The position numbers and the translations under genes were made by a program. Below, in pieces: positions 16,341 through 24,920 of a DNA stretch of 64,000 nt. Position 1 is the first letter of the stretch. Each line of letters opens with the position of its first letter. Below the pieces are notes generated by a model. It worked only from the letters and a program-made list of their open reading frames with translations. It had not been told where the DNA came from and made no database searches. The stretch is taken from the NCBI GenBank assembly GCA_035561515.1, contig DATMXP010000046.1, forward strand, positions 1-64,000, read 5' to 3'. This DNA comes from Terriglobales bacterium. GTDB taxonomy: Bacteria > Acidobacteriota > Terriglobia > Terriglobales > Acidobacteriaceae.

Positions 16341-17552
16341 ATGCGCGTACTGACCTTCACAAGCCTGTTTCCGAACTCGTGCCAACCGGAACACGGCATT
16401 TTCATTTATCAGCGCATGGCTCACTTCGCGCAACGGCCCGGTAATTACGTGGAAGTGGTAGCACCGATTCCCTATGTTCCTTCGTGGCTCCGGGGAGCCG
16501 CGATTCCCAGCCGGTTGCAGCATTTCGCCTCGGTCCCTAGGACCGAGAAGATTGGTGGAATCCGCGTTCATCACCCTCGATATCCTCTGATCCCGAAGAT
16601 CTCGATGGCAGTCCATGGCTGGCTGATGTACAACGCGAGCCGCAAACTGGTGAAAAGCCTCGTCACAGCAGCGAAGTTCGATCTGATCGATGGACACTAC
16701 GTATACCCGGATGGCTATGCGGCGGTGCGCCTGGCGAAAGATGTGGGTCTGCCCGCATTTGTTACGACGCGTGGAACCGACATGAACCTCTTTCCCGAAA
16801 TCCGCACGGTGATGCCGAAGATACGGTGGACTCTAGGGAATGTCGCCGGTGGAATTGGCGTCTCTTCGAAGCTGCGCGAATTAATGCTCAACAACGGTCT
16901 TCCTTCCGCGAAATCAACGGTAATCGGCAATGGAATCGATACGGAGCGATTCTTCCCAGTTGACCAGGCGGAGGCACGCAAGCGGCTAGACCTGCCACGG
17001 GATCAAAAGATTCTTGTGTCAGTGGCGGCACTCAAGAGACACAAGGGCTTTCCGCTGTTGATTCCGGCTGTACAGAAGCTGCGAGAGAAGGGCCTGAACG
17101 TTCTCCTGCTGCTGATCGGCGATGGCGAAGGCGCCGATGAAGCAAAGAAAATGGCATCCGAACTGGGCATCGCCGACCGGGTTCGGTTTCTCGGCATAGT
17201 GCCGAACCAGGAGCTACAAAACTGGTATAGCGCCGCGGACGCGAGCGTTCTCGCCAGCACACGCGAGGGCTGGCCCAACGTGCTATTGGAGTCAATGGCT
17301 TGCGGCACCCCGGTGCTAGCAACAAATATTGGCGGAATTCCGGAGGTTTTGAATTCAGAAAAGTTGGGGATTTTGACCGAGCCGAATGTTGAATCGGTTT
17401 GCACTGGATTGTGCAGGGCCCTTTCAACCTCATGGGACCGCGAGGCCATAGCGGAATATGGACGAAGCCGGTCATGGGATGCCGTGGCGGCTGAAGTAGA
17501 TGCGTTTTTCGCGCTTAAGCTTTCAGAATCTATGGGTTGCAGCTCAGGGTGA
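16341..17552 (+). CDS. Glycosyltransferase family 4 (TuaC-like)
   Basis: This 403-residue cytoplasmic GT-B enzyme starts MRVLTFTSLFPNSCQPEHGIF. It contains the acceptor-side RGTDMN segment and the donor-side retaining motif REGWPNVLLESMACG, with the two glutamates of the family's E-x7-E, followed by GGIPEVL. The sugar donor is unknown. It is divergent from the XrtA operon. The 136-bp gap holds that operon's promoter, and no clear promoter or Shine-Dalgarno for this gene is seen. The next gene starts 260 bp downstream. Confidence 0.88.
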   Translation: MRVLTFTSLFPNSCQPEHGIFIYQRMAHFAQRPGNYVEVVAPIPYVPSWLRGAAIPSRLQHFASVPRTEKIGGIRVHHPRYPLIPKISMAVHGWLMYNASRKLVKSLVTAAKFDLIDGHYVYPDGYAAVRLAKDVGLPAFVTTRGTDMNLFPEIRTVMPKIRWTLGNVAGGIGVSSKLRELMLNNGLPSAKSTVIGNGIDTERFFPVDQAEARKRLDLPRDQKILVSVAALKRHKGFPLLIPAVQKLREKGLNVLLLLIGDGEGADEAKKMASELGIADRVRFLGIVPNQELQNWYSAADASVLASTREGWPNVLLESMACGTPVLATNIGGIPEVLNSEKLGILTEPNVESVCTGLCRALSTSWDREAIAEYGRSRSWDAVAAEVDAFFALKLSESMGCSSG

Positions 17553-17609
17553 GATTAGAGGTATCAGTTTGACGGAGAGTCTAGGCTGGTTGAGTCCGAA
17601 ATGCCCAAA

Positions 17610-17649
17610 GTGAAGGAAATTTGCTACCACATGTGAAAGTATTTTCACA
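17610..17649. promoter_or_regulatory. Candidate activator sites before the algD-like operon
   Basis: A perfect palindrome TGTGAAA-GTAT-TTTCACA lies at 17632-17649, about 100 bp upstream of the -24 element. A degenerate mate, GTGAAG-GAAA-TTTGCT, is at 17610-17625, spaced 23 bp. The palindrome fits the G(T/G)GAAA-N4-TTTC(A/C)C pattern found before three other promoters. Confidence 0.6.
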
Positions 17650-17752
17650 CATGCCACACGAAAACTAGGCTTTGCTGCGTAGAATCGCCGTGGTTTTGCA
17701 CATCAACTCTGGACTTAGGACATGACTTTCGGCTTTCCGGAAACCGTCCGTT

Positions 17753-17768
17753 CGGAACGCTGATTGCA
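17753..17768 (+). promoter_or_regulatory. Predicted sigma-54 promoter of the GDP-mannose dehydrogenase operon
   Basis: CGGAAC-GCTGA-TTGCA keeps GG-N10-GC and a perfect -12 half. It resembles the elements at 7969-7984 and 39727-39742. The expected leader is about 34 nt to ATG 17813. Confidence 0.68.
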
Positions 17769-17812
17769 GTAACTAGTATTTCAATAGCTACCGGCAGTAA
17801 CTTGGAGAACAA

Positions 17813-19129
17813 ATGTCTCGCTCAGTTAGTGTGTTTGGACTTGGCTACGTGGGTGCCGTTACGGCGGCGTGTTTGGCTGAAAGAGGACATCGGATCGTCG
17901 GCGTGGATCCGAACCCGATCAAAGTGGATGCGTTGAACGCGGCGCGTACACCGATCGTGGAAGCCCGGATGAACGAACTCATTGAGGCTGGCTGCAAAAA
18001 GGGTTTGATTTCAGCGACCCGCGACGCGAACGAGGCTATTCAAAAGACAGAGATCTCATTCGTCTCGGTCGGCACACCGAGCATGCGCAACGGCAAGCTG
18101 GAGCTTGGTCACATTGAAGCCGTTTGCAGAGACATCGGCCAGGCGCTGGCGAAGAAATCGACCTTCCACACCATCGTGATCCGCAGCACAGTTTTGCCGG
18201 GCACAACCCAGCAGGTAGTGATTCCGTTGCTCGAAAAGACGAGCGGCAAGAAATTTGGTAAGGACTTCGCAGTCTGCTTCAACCCTGAGTTCTTGCGCGA
18301 AGGCTCAGCTGTGGCTGACTTCTTTGAACCTCCGATGACGGTGATCGGCTGCGAAGACCTTAACGTGATTGGTCCGGTGAAAGAGCTCTACGAGTGGGCG
18401 CCTGCGCCGCTGTTCGAAACGACCACTGCAACGGCGGAAATGGTGAAGTACGTCTGCAATGCGTTCCACGCCTTGAAGGTCGCTTTCGCGAACGAAATCG
18501 GGACGATGTGCCGCGAGATGACGATCGATCCGCACACGGTCATGGATATCTTCAAGACCGATACGCGCCTGAACATCTCGAAAACTTACCTGTCCCCTGG
18601 TTTCGCGTTCGGCGGGTCCTGTTTGCCGAAAGATCTGCGCGCTTTGAATTACAAGGCGAAGGAACTCGATACGAAACTACCGCTGCTCGAATCGATCATG
18701 CCGAGCAACGATCATCACATCGACCGCGCGGTCGAGGCTGTACTGCGGCTCGAAAAGCGCACGGTTGGAATGCTGGGATTGAGCTTTAAGTCCGGTACCG
18801 ACGATCTGCGCGAAAGCCCGAACGTGGTGCTTGCAAAGCGTCTTCTGGGCGAAGGCTGCCAGTTGAAGATATGGGATGACCATGTCCGCCTAGGCCAATT
18901 GATCGGATCGAACCGCCAGTTTATCGAAGACGTGATTCCACACATCGGTTCCCTGCTCTGCGAAGACATGAACAAGGTGGTGGAGGAATCTGAAATCATC
19001 GTGGTTGGGACGAATGCGGTGGACCGCAAGGCATTGCGTGCGAAACTGCGTCCGTCGCAGACGATTGTGGACCTCGTCCGTTGGGAATTGCCACGTGCTG
19101 CAAAGCGTGAAATGGCGGCCGCCCACTAG
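17813..19129 (+). CDS. GDP-mannose 6-dehydrogenase (AlgD-like)
   Basis: This 438-residue member of the UDP-glucose/GDP-mannose dehydrogenase family probably makes GDP-mannuronic acid. The Rossmann motif GLGYVG is at residues 9-14. The catalytic C270 sits in LSPGFAFGGSCLPKDLRAL, which matches the AlgD consensus closely, unlike the WbpA-type enzyme at the left end. GGAG (17804-17807) precedes ATG 17813. The gene is preceded by a sigma-54-type promoter and an activator palindrome, and followed after 9 bp by a glycosyltransferase. Family members using UDP-glucose cannot be fully excluded, but the FAFGGSCLPKD context favours GDP-mannose. Confidence 0.87.
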   Translation: MSRSVSVFGLGYVGAVTAACLAERGHRIVGVDPNPIKVDALNAARTPIVEARMNELIEAGCKKGLISATRDANEAIQKTEISFVSVGTPSMRNGKLELGHIEAVCRDIGQALAKKSTFHTIVIRSTVLPGTTQQVVIPLLEKTSGKKFGKDFAVCFNPEFLREGSAVADFFEPPMTVIGCEDLNVIGPVKELYEWAPAPLFETTTATAEMVKYVCNAFHALKVAFANEIGTMCREMTIDPHTVMDIFKTDTRLNISKTYLSPGFAFGGSCLPKDLRALNYKAKELDTKLPLLESIMPSNDHHIDRAVEAVLRLEKRTVGMLGLSFKSGTDDLRESPNVVLAKRLLGEGCQLKIWDDHVRLGQLIGSNRQFIEDVIPHIGSLLCEDMNKVVEESEIIVVGTNAVDRKALRAKLRPSQTIVDLVRWELPRAAKREMAAAH

Positions 19130-19138
19130 GTCGGAGCG

Positions 19139-20371
19139 ATGAAGATTCTTTGGGTGAAATCAGGAGGGCTGATCCCTGCCGACCACGGTGGGCGCATTCG
19201 CAGCTACAACCTCCTGAAACAGCTTGCGCGCCACCACGAGGTGACGTTTTTCACCTTCTACCCGGAGGAACCCAACGATATCCATGCCGAACTGGATAAC
19301 GTGTTCCACCGGGTGGTGCGCTATACCTTCAAGCAGCCACCTGCAAAAGGCTTCCAGGATGCGATTGCCTACGGGCGCAACCTGCTTTCGCTGCGTCCAT
19401 ACTCATTGACAAAGTATTGCCGTCCGGGAATTCGCGAGCGTCTAGCGGAAGTGATGCGCAAAGAGCGATTCGACGTGGTGATCTGCGACTTCCTCATTTC
19501 CGGCGGAGTGATTCCGTGGGAGACCGACGTCCCCATCGTGCTATTCACGCACAACGTGGAAGCACAGATATGGGAGCGTTCATACAAGCTTGCCGACAAT
19601 CCGATCTGGAAAACAGTCTGCTGGCGGGAATACAAGACGATGGCGCGTTTGGAAGAACGCCTGGTGAAAGATGCAGATCATGTGCTTGCCGTCTCCGAAG
19701 ACGACAAGCGCGGATTTCTTCCATACGTTTCACCCGAGAAGATCAGCGTGATTCCAACCGGTGTCGATCCGGAATACTTTCAGCCGGTGCCGGGGGTGCC
19801 GGAGAAGCCGAATTCACTGGTGTTTACCGGATCGATGGACTGGCTGCCTAATGACGAAGGCATTCTGTACTTCGTCGAGCAAATTCTGTCGCTGGTGCAG
19901 CAGAGAGTACCGGATGTTTCGTTGACAGTTGTCGGAAGAAAACCGTCGGAGCGCCTGAAGACGTTAGCCGCTGCGAATCCGGCGATTCGCGTGACCGGAC
20001 GCGTAGAAGATGTGCGTCCATATATGACGGAAGCTTCGGTGTATGTAGTCCCGCTTTTGATTGGGAGCGGCACGAGGCTGAAAGTATTTGAAGCGATGGC
20101 CATGGCGAAAGCGATGGTTTCCACTCCGCTCGGCACCGAGGGCCTGCCGGTCACTCATGGAGAAAACTCCATGTTGGCCGACAATCCGAAAGACTTTGCA
20201 GACCACGTCGTTTCCCTCCTCCGCAATCGTGAAGAACGAGAGCGCATCGGCAAGAATGCGCGCAACTTCGTGGAAGCGAATTTCTCCTGGGAAGCTGTGG
20301 GCAAGGTGCTGGAGCAAGTACTGCAGAAGGTCACGAACGCATCAGCGGCCGTCCATACGACTGCCCACTAG
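19139..20371 (+). CDS. Glycosyltransferase family 4
   Basis: This 410-residue GT-B enzyme begins MKILWVKSGGLIPADHGGRIRSYN, close to the exosortase-associated Stp1 style of N-terminus. HNVEAQIWERSYKL is followed by the donor-domain text FTGSMDWLPNDEGILYF, VVPLLIGSGTRLKVFEAMAM and GTEGLP. It starts 9 bp after the dehydrogenase stop, so the two are co-transcribed. It may use the uronic acid donor made next door, which is an inference from position. The gene converges with the long minus-strand operon, with only 3 bp between the stops and no visible terminator. Confidence 0.87.
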   Translation: MKILWVKSGGLIPADHGGRIRSYNLLKQLARHHEVTFFTFYPEEPNDIHAELDNVFHRVVRYTFKQPPAKGFQDAIAYGRNLLSLRPYSLTKYCRPGIRERLAEVMRKERFDVVICDFLISGGVIPWETDVPIVLFTHNVEAQIWERSYKLADNPIWKTVCWREYKTMARLEERLVKDADHVLAVSEDDKRGFLPYVSPEKISVIPTGVDPEYFQPVPGVPEKPNSLVFTGSMDWLPNDEGILYFVEQILSLVQQRVPDVSLTVVGRKPSERLKTLAAANPAIRVTGRVEDVRPYMTEASVYVVPLLIGSGTRLKVFEAMAMAKAMVSTPLGTEGLPVTHGENSMLADNPKDFADHVVSLLRNREERERIGKNARNFVEANFSWEAVGKVLEQVLQKVTNASAAVHTTAH

Positions 20372-20374
20372 TCA

Positions 20375-21637
20375 TTACTTCTTCGTAGATTTCTTTACAC
20401 CAGACTTCGATTTTGAGGCTGCCGGCTTCGGCTTCACAGTAGCTGCGGCACCACTCGTCGCGTCAACATCTTGAGAAGGCCCAGACAAAGCTGGGTTCTT
20501 CGCTGGTGCGGCATTGGGGCTGTCGATAGCTTTTGCATCGTCGGCGGTTGCACTGCTTAATGTTCCCGTGGCTAGTTGCAGGGAGCCGTCTTTCGTATCC
20601 CGATAAACGACAAAGAGCTTGTTGTTAGGCCCAGCAGTGATGGAAGCAAAAGGATGCTGGTTCGTGCCCTTGGGAGCGATGAATTGTACGTGCCATCCCG
20701 CATCGTCCTTCCACGCATGTTTCAAAGCACCACCATCGGGATAGACGATGTGAGGGTGCGCCTCGCTGTCAAAAGTGAGGCGAGTGCGATAGTCTGTCCA
20801 ACCGTGCCGAGATGCGACCTGATCAACGGTCTCGGTCTTCCAGACCCCGTTCACGTCGGGCTCAGCATAACGAACGGTTACGGAGTCCTGGTAGGTGATC
20901 CTTGGACGTCCATCTGGAGCGATCGCTAAGTCGTTGCCAATGCCGACAGGAAACTCAGCCAGTGGCGAGGTGTTTTGATCGACGGCATCGAATTTCCATT
21001 CATTGTTGACGATGGTTGCGTAGCCTAGTCGTTTGTCCCTGAAACAAGAATAGGAAACATGAGGATTACCCTTGGCGTCCACTTCTAGGGTGTTCCACTT
21101 CCCCGATTCTCCACCGTAATCCAGCGTTCGGAGATACCAAACGTTTTCTCGCTTGGCTCCATAGCGAATGTGCAACACGTTGTCATCCGATTCGGTAACC
21201 GGTAGCGGATACCAAACCATGTGTACGGTGCCATCTGGCCCGACTCCGACAGAACAACTGAACTGGATACTGGCCGTAGCGGGAGACACACGCTCCCCTT
21301 GCCACTTTTGACCGTCAAACCAGTAGTGACGGAGTTCTCCATGCCCGGTAGAACAAACATGTGGATTACCGGATGGATCAAGATTGAGTCTCACATACTC
21401 TCCGCCCGGAGCAAGATCCATCATGTACCACTTCTCGGCGTTCTTCGGCAGGTAGCCATAGCGGACCATCGATCCGGCCAGATAGGCGAGATGAAGGTTT
21501 CCGGCCGGGTCAGCCTTCAACGCCGTAAAAGTACCTTCGTTCGGATCCACGAGCTTCGAGGACCATTTCCATTCAGCGGCGACACTCGACCCCAGCAGCA
21601 AACATAGGGCAAATACAGTGAACAAGAATTTACGCAT
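20375..21637 (-). CDS. Secreted beta-propeller-like protein with Lys-rich tail
   Basis: This 420-residue protein has a signal peptide (MRKFLFTVFALCLLLGSSVAA). The body is built of repeated four-strand modules of the type D-x-x-G-N-x-H-V/L-x-Y (GNLHLAYL, GNPHVCST, GTVHMVWY, GNPHVSYS, GRPRITYQ, AHPHIVYP), which suggests a six- or seven-bladed propeller. The last ~55 residues are disordered and rich in Ala, Pro and Lys (KPKPAASKSKSGVKKSTKK), possibly contacting an acidic polymer. It is the last gene of the 12-gene operon, and its ATG overlaps the O-ligase stop by 8 bp. No PEP-CTERM or lipobox is present. The enzymatic role, if any, is unknown. Confidence 0.75.
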   Translation of the reverse strand: MRKFLFTVFALCLLLGSSVAAEWKWSSKLVDPNEGTFTALKADPAGNLHLAYLAGSMVRYGYLPKNAEKWYMMDLAPGGEYVRLNLDPSGNPHVCSTGHGELRHYWFDGQKWQGERVSPATASIQFSCSVGVGPDGTVHMVWYPLPVTESDDNVLHIRYGAKRENVWYLRTLDYGGESGKWNTLEVDAKGNPHVSYSCFRDKRLGYATIVNNEWKFDAVDQNTSPLAEFPVGIGNDLAIAPDGRPRITYQDSVTVRYAEPDVNGVWKTETVDQVASRHGWTDYRTRLTFDSEAHPHIVYPDGGALKHAWKDDAGWHVQFIAPKGTNQHPFASITAGPNNKLFVVYRDTKDGSLQLATGTLSSATADDAKAIDSPNAAPAKNPALSGPSQDVDATSGAAATVKPKPAASKSKSGVKKSTKK

Positions 21638-22991
21638 AAATACCATCACGAGAAGCCGGCACGGAAGAACCATGCGGCTCTTCGGGTGACTGGCTGACGA
21701 TCGGCCCCTGTGCTTCAGATTTAAGCTGCTGCATGTACAGAAGGTGGAGAACACTCGTACACGCCACGTATAAATACCAGAGATCGAAGTTCGCGAATCC
21801 CAGAAAAGCTCCGCTCACCAGGAAGGCGTAAATACTGACCTCGAAACTGTGGGCTGTGACTAGTGCCCATCGGCCGTTTGGATCCCGCTTGGATATCCGG
21901 ATCACCTTTCGGAGTGTCAGCAGGCAACTCCCAACAAGTGAAAGGAACAAACCGAGTCCGACGAAACCGTGTTCTCCCAGCATCTCCATGTAAATGCTGT
22001 GTGGTCCTGCCGAGAGGCGGCCACCAGGCATATCCCGGGTCTTGTAATGCTGAAAAATGGCTACATCCGGATAGACTTCAAAGCCGCCGCCAAACACCGG
22101 GTAGTCTCGTACTAGTCTGAGGCCAACTCCCCAAGTAACCAGTCGTTGCTCGGCAGAGCTGTCCACCTTGCCTTCCAGGAAGCCGCTCATGCGATCCTTC
22201 CATTTCTCGGGTGAGTAAGCCAGCGTTCCCAAGGTCACTAAGACTAGAAGGCAAGCTGCAATCAACTTCCGGTGTGCCTTGATCGCCACTAAACCAAGCA
22301 CAACCGCAAGGCCGAGTAAGCCGCCCCTGGAATAGGTGAGCATCACCGCGATGATGCCGCTAACGAAACCAAACCGAAGGAGCCACCGAACCCACCGTCT
22401 CTCTTCATCCCAGGCGAGGAAGAACATGAGAGGCATCACCATGTTGGTGGCCAAAGCGAAGGCATTATTGTCTTCGATGAATGACTCTTGCGGTCCGTAG
22501 ACTCGCCACTCGCCTCCAGTAGCAACACCCCAGATGGCGCCCTTTCCATCGAGAAAAATGAAGCAGAATGCGACTAATAAAAGAAGCCAGCGTAGTTTCT
22601 GCTTAGAGGAAACCAGGTAAAACGTCACGAAGGTCATCAGCAGAATCTTGCTGATGCGAGTGAGCTTAAACAGTCCGTCGTCCAAATGCGTGGAGAGAAA
22701 TGGAATCTGGCTCGCGTGAAACAGCGTAACGCAGAACCATGCCCACAAGATAACCAGGATTAGAGTTTCCCGCGTAAATAGTTTTCTGTTCGAGTCCTTT
22801 GTGAACAATGCGCCGATGAGTGTGGGGATTCCTATCACCATTGCGACAGGAAAATTGAATGCGAAGCTCCAGGCAAACCGGTGCGGATTCAGGAAGGAAA
22901 TAAAATGCCACACGAGGACGCCATAGTACGGCGAGAACAAGGCTGCCGGTGCTGAGAGAAAGATGAATGCGAGCACTATGAAATCACGCAT
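21630..22991 (-). CDS. O-antigen-ligase-like membrane protein, exosortase A system-associated
   Basis: This 453-residue inner-membrane protein has about ten to twelve helices and the Wzy_C/O-ligase loop in its second half (WGVGLRLVRDYPVFGGGFEVY, then GPHSIYMEMLGEHG with the functional histidine). The N-terminal FLNPHRFAWSFAFNFPVA is characteristic of the exosortase-associated O-glycosylation ligase family (TIGR03097-like). The likely role is polymerisation of repeat units or transfer of glycan to secreted, perhaps PEP-CTERM, proteins. Start and stop overlap both neighbours by 8 bp, showing tight coupling in the operon. Confidence 0.88.
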   Translation of the reverse strand: MRDFIVLAFIFLSAPAALFSPYYGVLVWHFISFLNPHRFAWSFAFNFPVAMVIGIPTLIGALFTKDSNRKLFTRETLILVILWAWFCVTLFHASQIPFLSTHLDDGLFKLTRISKILLMTFVTFYLVSSKQKLRWLLLLVAFCFIFLDGKGAIWGVATGGEWRVYGPQESFIEDNNAFALATNMVMPLMFFLAWDEERRWVRWLLRFGFVSGIIAVMLTYSRGGLLGLAVVLGLVAIKAHRKLIAACLLVLVTLGTLAYSPEKWKDRMSGFLEGKVDSSAEQRLVTWGVGLRLVRDYPVFGGGFEVYPDVAIFQHYKTRDMPGGRLSAGPHSIYMEMLGEHGFVGLGLFLSLVGSCLLTLRKVIRISKRDPNGRWALVTAHSFEVSIYAFLVSGAFLGFANFDLWYLYVACTSVLHLLYMQQLKSEAQGPIVSQSPEEPHGSSVPASRDGIYA

Positions 22992-24114
22992 GCATTTCCC
23001 TCAAGCTTGCCTGGGTCTCTTGCGCTGCCGACGTTTGCGTGAGGCGTTCGTTCGACCCACGGCGAAACAACTGGTTCAGACGGAACATTGCGAGGGAAAC
23101 GCCGGCTTCTTCAATCACAGCGGTCCTGCGCAGCAGGAATGGATCGGCGTCGCCTGAATTTACGCCTTCCATGGTGGTTGTCGCCGACCGATATTCGAAC
23201 TTCTTGAGCAGTGCCGGGGTACCGGTTCCGCACGCCTGAAGGTTACCGAAAGGGAAAGCGAAATCCACCACGCGCTGGCCCAGCCGTTTTTCGGCAATCG
23301 CCTTTGACTCGCCCAATTCGATTTCCGCCTCCGGCGGTGAAAGCTGCGACACAGCCGGATGTGTCATCGTGTGCCCACCAAACGAGATACCGAGCTTCTG
23401 CATCTGTCGCGCTTCCTCCCAGGTGAGCATGCGCCCTCTGGTCTCCGTGGATGGAAGTGGAAATTGCTTGTCGAATTTGCGGCAGAAATCAATGCGGTCA
23501 ACATTTGGAATCTGCCTTAAGCGCCTGATCAGCCGCAATGCCGAACCCAGGCGGTCACGGAGCGATGATAGCGGAAAATGCAGCAATTCCTCTTCGACCT
23601 CTACGTCAATGCCCTCTGCCTCGGCAATATAGAAAGCGAGGAAGATCTTGTCGTACCAGGCAATATCGCCTGTCTCAATACAACCCACGGTCAGGTAAAC
23701 AGTGGCTGGAACACTGTACTTTTGAAGTATCGGGAGCGCTTCGGTGTATGTACCGCGATAACCATCATCGAACGTAATAACCACAGAGGGCTCCGCGACT
23801 TTCCCCTCGGGAAACTCCTGGCAAAATTGCGCGAGAGAAATAATCCTATAATTCTGGCGCAGAAACCTGATCTGGCTTTCGAACACATCTGCCGGGATTC
23901 CGTTATAGACGGGAACCCCACCTGTGCCAATGCGATGGTAGTAGAGGATCGCGCATCGATACTGGTTGTTGCGTAACAAGGCTGAAGCGGTTGACTTAAC
24001 GAGTGAACTGAGGAGTCCCGAAGCCTGAAGCAGGCGCGCCGCCGTGCCTTTCCAGCCGTTCTCATCGGGGCCGGGCACGTAAGTAATCTGCTCGGACTTG
24101 GTCGATTGCGTCAT
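22984..24114 (-). CDS. Polysaccharide deacetylase (NodB-type)
   Basis: This 376-residue protein has the NodB catalytic domain at about residues 55-300: LYYHRIG, VVITFDDGYRG with the catalytic/metal aspartates, GGHTMTHPAVSQL with the metal histidines, and FAFPFG. No signal peptide is evident, so it probably acts on the lipid-linked unit at the inner membrane. ATG 24114 overlaps the methyltransferase stop in ATGA. A much longer in-frame extension upstream would run antisense-like through the methyltransferase and is rejected. It is distinct from the DUF3473 deacetylase at 15305-16204. Confidence 0.88.
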   Translation of the reverse strand: MTQSTKSEQITYVPGPDENGWKGTAARLLQASGLLSSLVKSTASALLRNNQYRCAILYYHRIGTGGVPVYNGIPADVFESQIRFLRQNYRIISLAQFCQEFPEGKVAEPSVVITFDDGYRGTYTEALPILQKYSVPATVYLTVGCIETGDIAWYDKIFLAFYIAEAEGIDVEVEEELLHFPLSSLRDRLGSALRLIRRLRQIPNVDRIDFCRKFDKQFPLPSTETRGRMLTWEEARQMQKLGISFGGHTMTHPAVSQLSPPEAEIELGESKAIAEKRLGQRVVDFAFPFGNLQACGTGTPALLKKFEYRSATTTMEGVNSGDADPFLLRRTAVIEEAGVSLAMFRLNQLFRRGSNERLTQTSAAQETQASLREMHA

Positions 24115-24920
24115 CCCTGGCCCACTGGAACTTCTTTCGCAGACTCGAACTGCAGGCTTGCAACTTGAGAGATATCTTTCTTCCGCAACTTCACGATCAA
24201 GTTCGTTCTCAGGCCTGCTAAAACTCTCGCCCGAAGCAAGCGGATCCACAGCAACTCCAAGGCAACCACTGGACCTAGCATTACCGTCTGAGCGGAGGAC
24301 TCCACCAGTGCGACTTCCTGCACGTCGAAATGTTCCTGCACGGCTGCTTGCGACACGGAACGCTTCGTATTCATGCGATAACGCGTCGGGAACACATCTT
24401 CTGAGGCCCTCCCCTGCAGCCATTTCGCGAGTTGTACCTTAGTGAAGTCAGGAAGAAAGGCGGAGAGCAGCGTGGCGTATCCCAAGAAATTAGGCGTGTG
24501 AAAAAGGAATACTCCCCCGGGACGCAACACTCGATGAACTTCGCGCAACAGAGGCGCGGGGTTTTCCACGTGTTCCACAACCATGTTAGCTGTGATCAGA
24601 TCGAACGTCTGATCACGAAACGGAAGGTACTCGATATTTCCGAAAACTCTCTCGCTGATGGATTCGTGTACTCGGAGATTCGCAAAATCGGCGTCAATAC
24701 CGACCACTCTTCCACAACGTGCGACCAGTGCTCTCTCGTCCTGAAGCGCATTCGGCATCCAGGAAGGCAGCAAATTGTGACCGCAACCGAGATCCAGCCA
24801 TTTCGTCTCCGGACGGAGACATTCCGCCAGCTTGTCACGATACGCAAACTGCGAATTTCTCAGGCCCGGAGTAATCCAGTTTCTGAGGCCGTTATACATA
24901 TTGTGAAGCTGTTTTCTCAT
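24111..24920 (-). CDS. Class I SAM-dependent methyltransferase
   Basis: This 269-residue cytoplasmic protein has the Methyltransf_11 fold: motif I WLDLGCGHNLLP at about residues 40-51, the acidic motif II VVGIDADF, LITANMVVEHVENP as motif IV, and HRVLRPGGVFLFHTPN. It probably methylates a sugar of the repeat unit. It overlaps both neighbours by ATGA (the asparagine-synthase stop upstream and the deacetylase start downstream), so all three are translated together. The sugar position modified cannot be told from sequence. Confidence 0.88.
   Translation of the reverse strand: MRKQLHNMYNGLRNWITPGLRNSQFAYRDKLAECLRPETKWLDLGCGHNLLPSWMPNALQDERALVARCGRVVGIDADFANLRVHESISERVFGNIEYLPFRDQTFDLITANMVVEHVENPAPLLREVHRVLRPGGVFLFHTPNFLGYATLLSAFLPDFTKVQLAKWLQGRASEDVFPTRYRMNTKRSVSQAAVQEHFDVQEVALVESSAQTVMLGPVVALELLWIRLLRARVLAGLRTNLIVKLRKKDISQVASLQFESAKEVPVGQG

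Noticed and set aside
22984..24423. Long version of the NodB deacetylase starting at 24423
   Set aside because: The extra 103 residues overlap the methyltransferase entirely and are not deacetylase-like. The ATGA overlap at 24111-24114 marks the real start.
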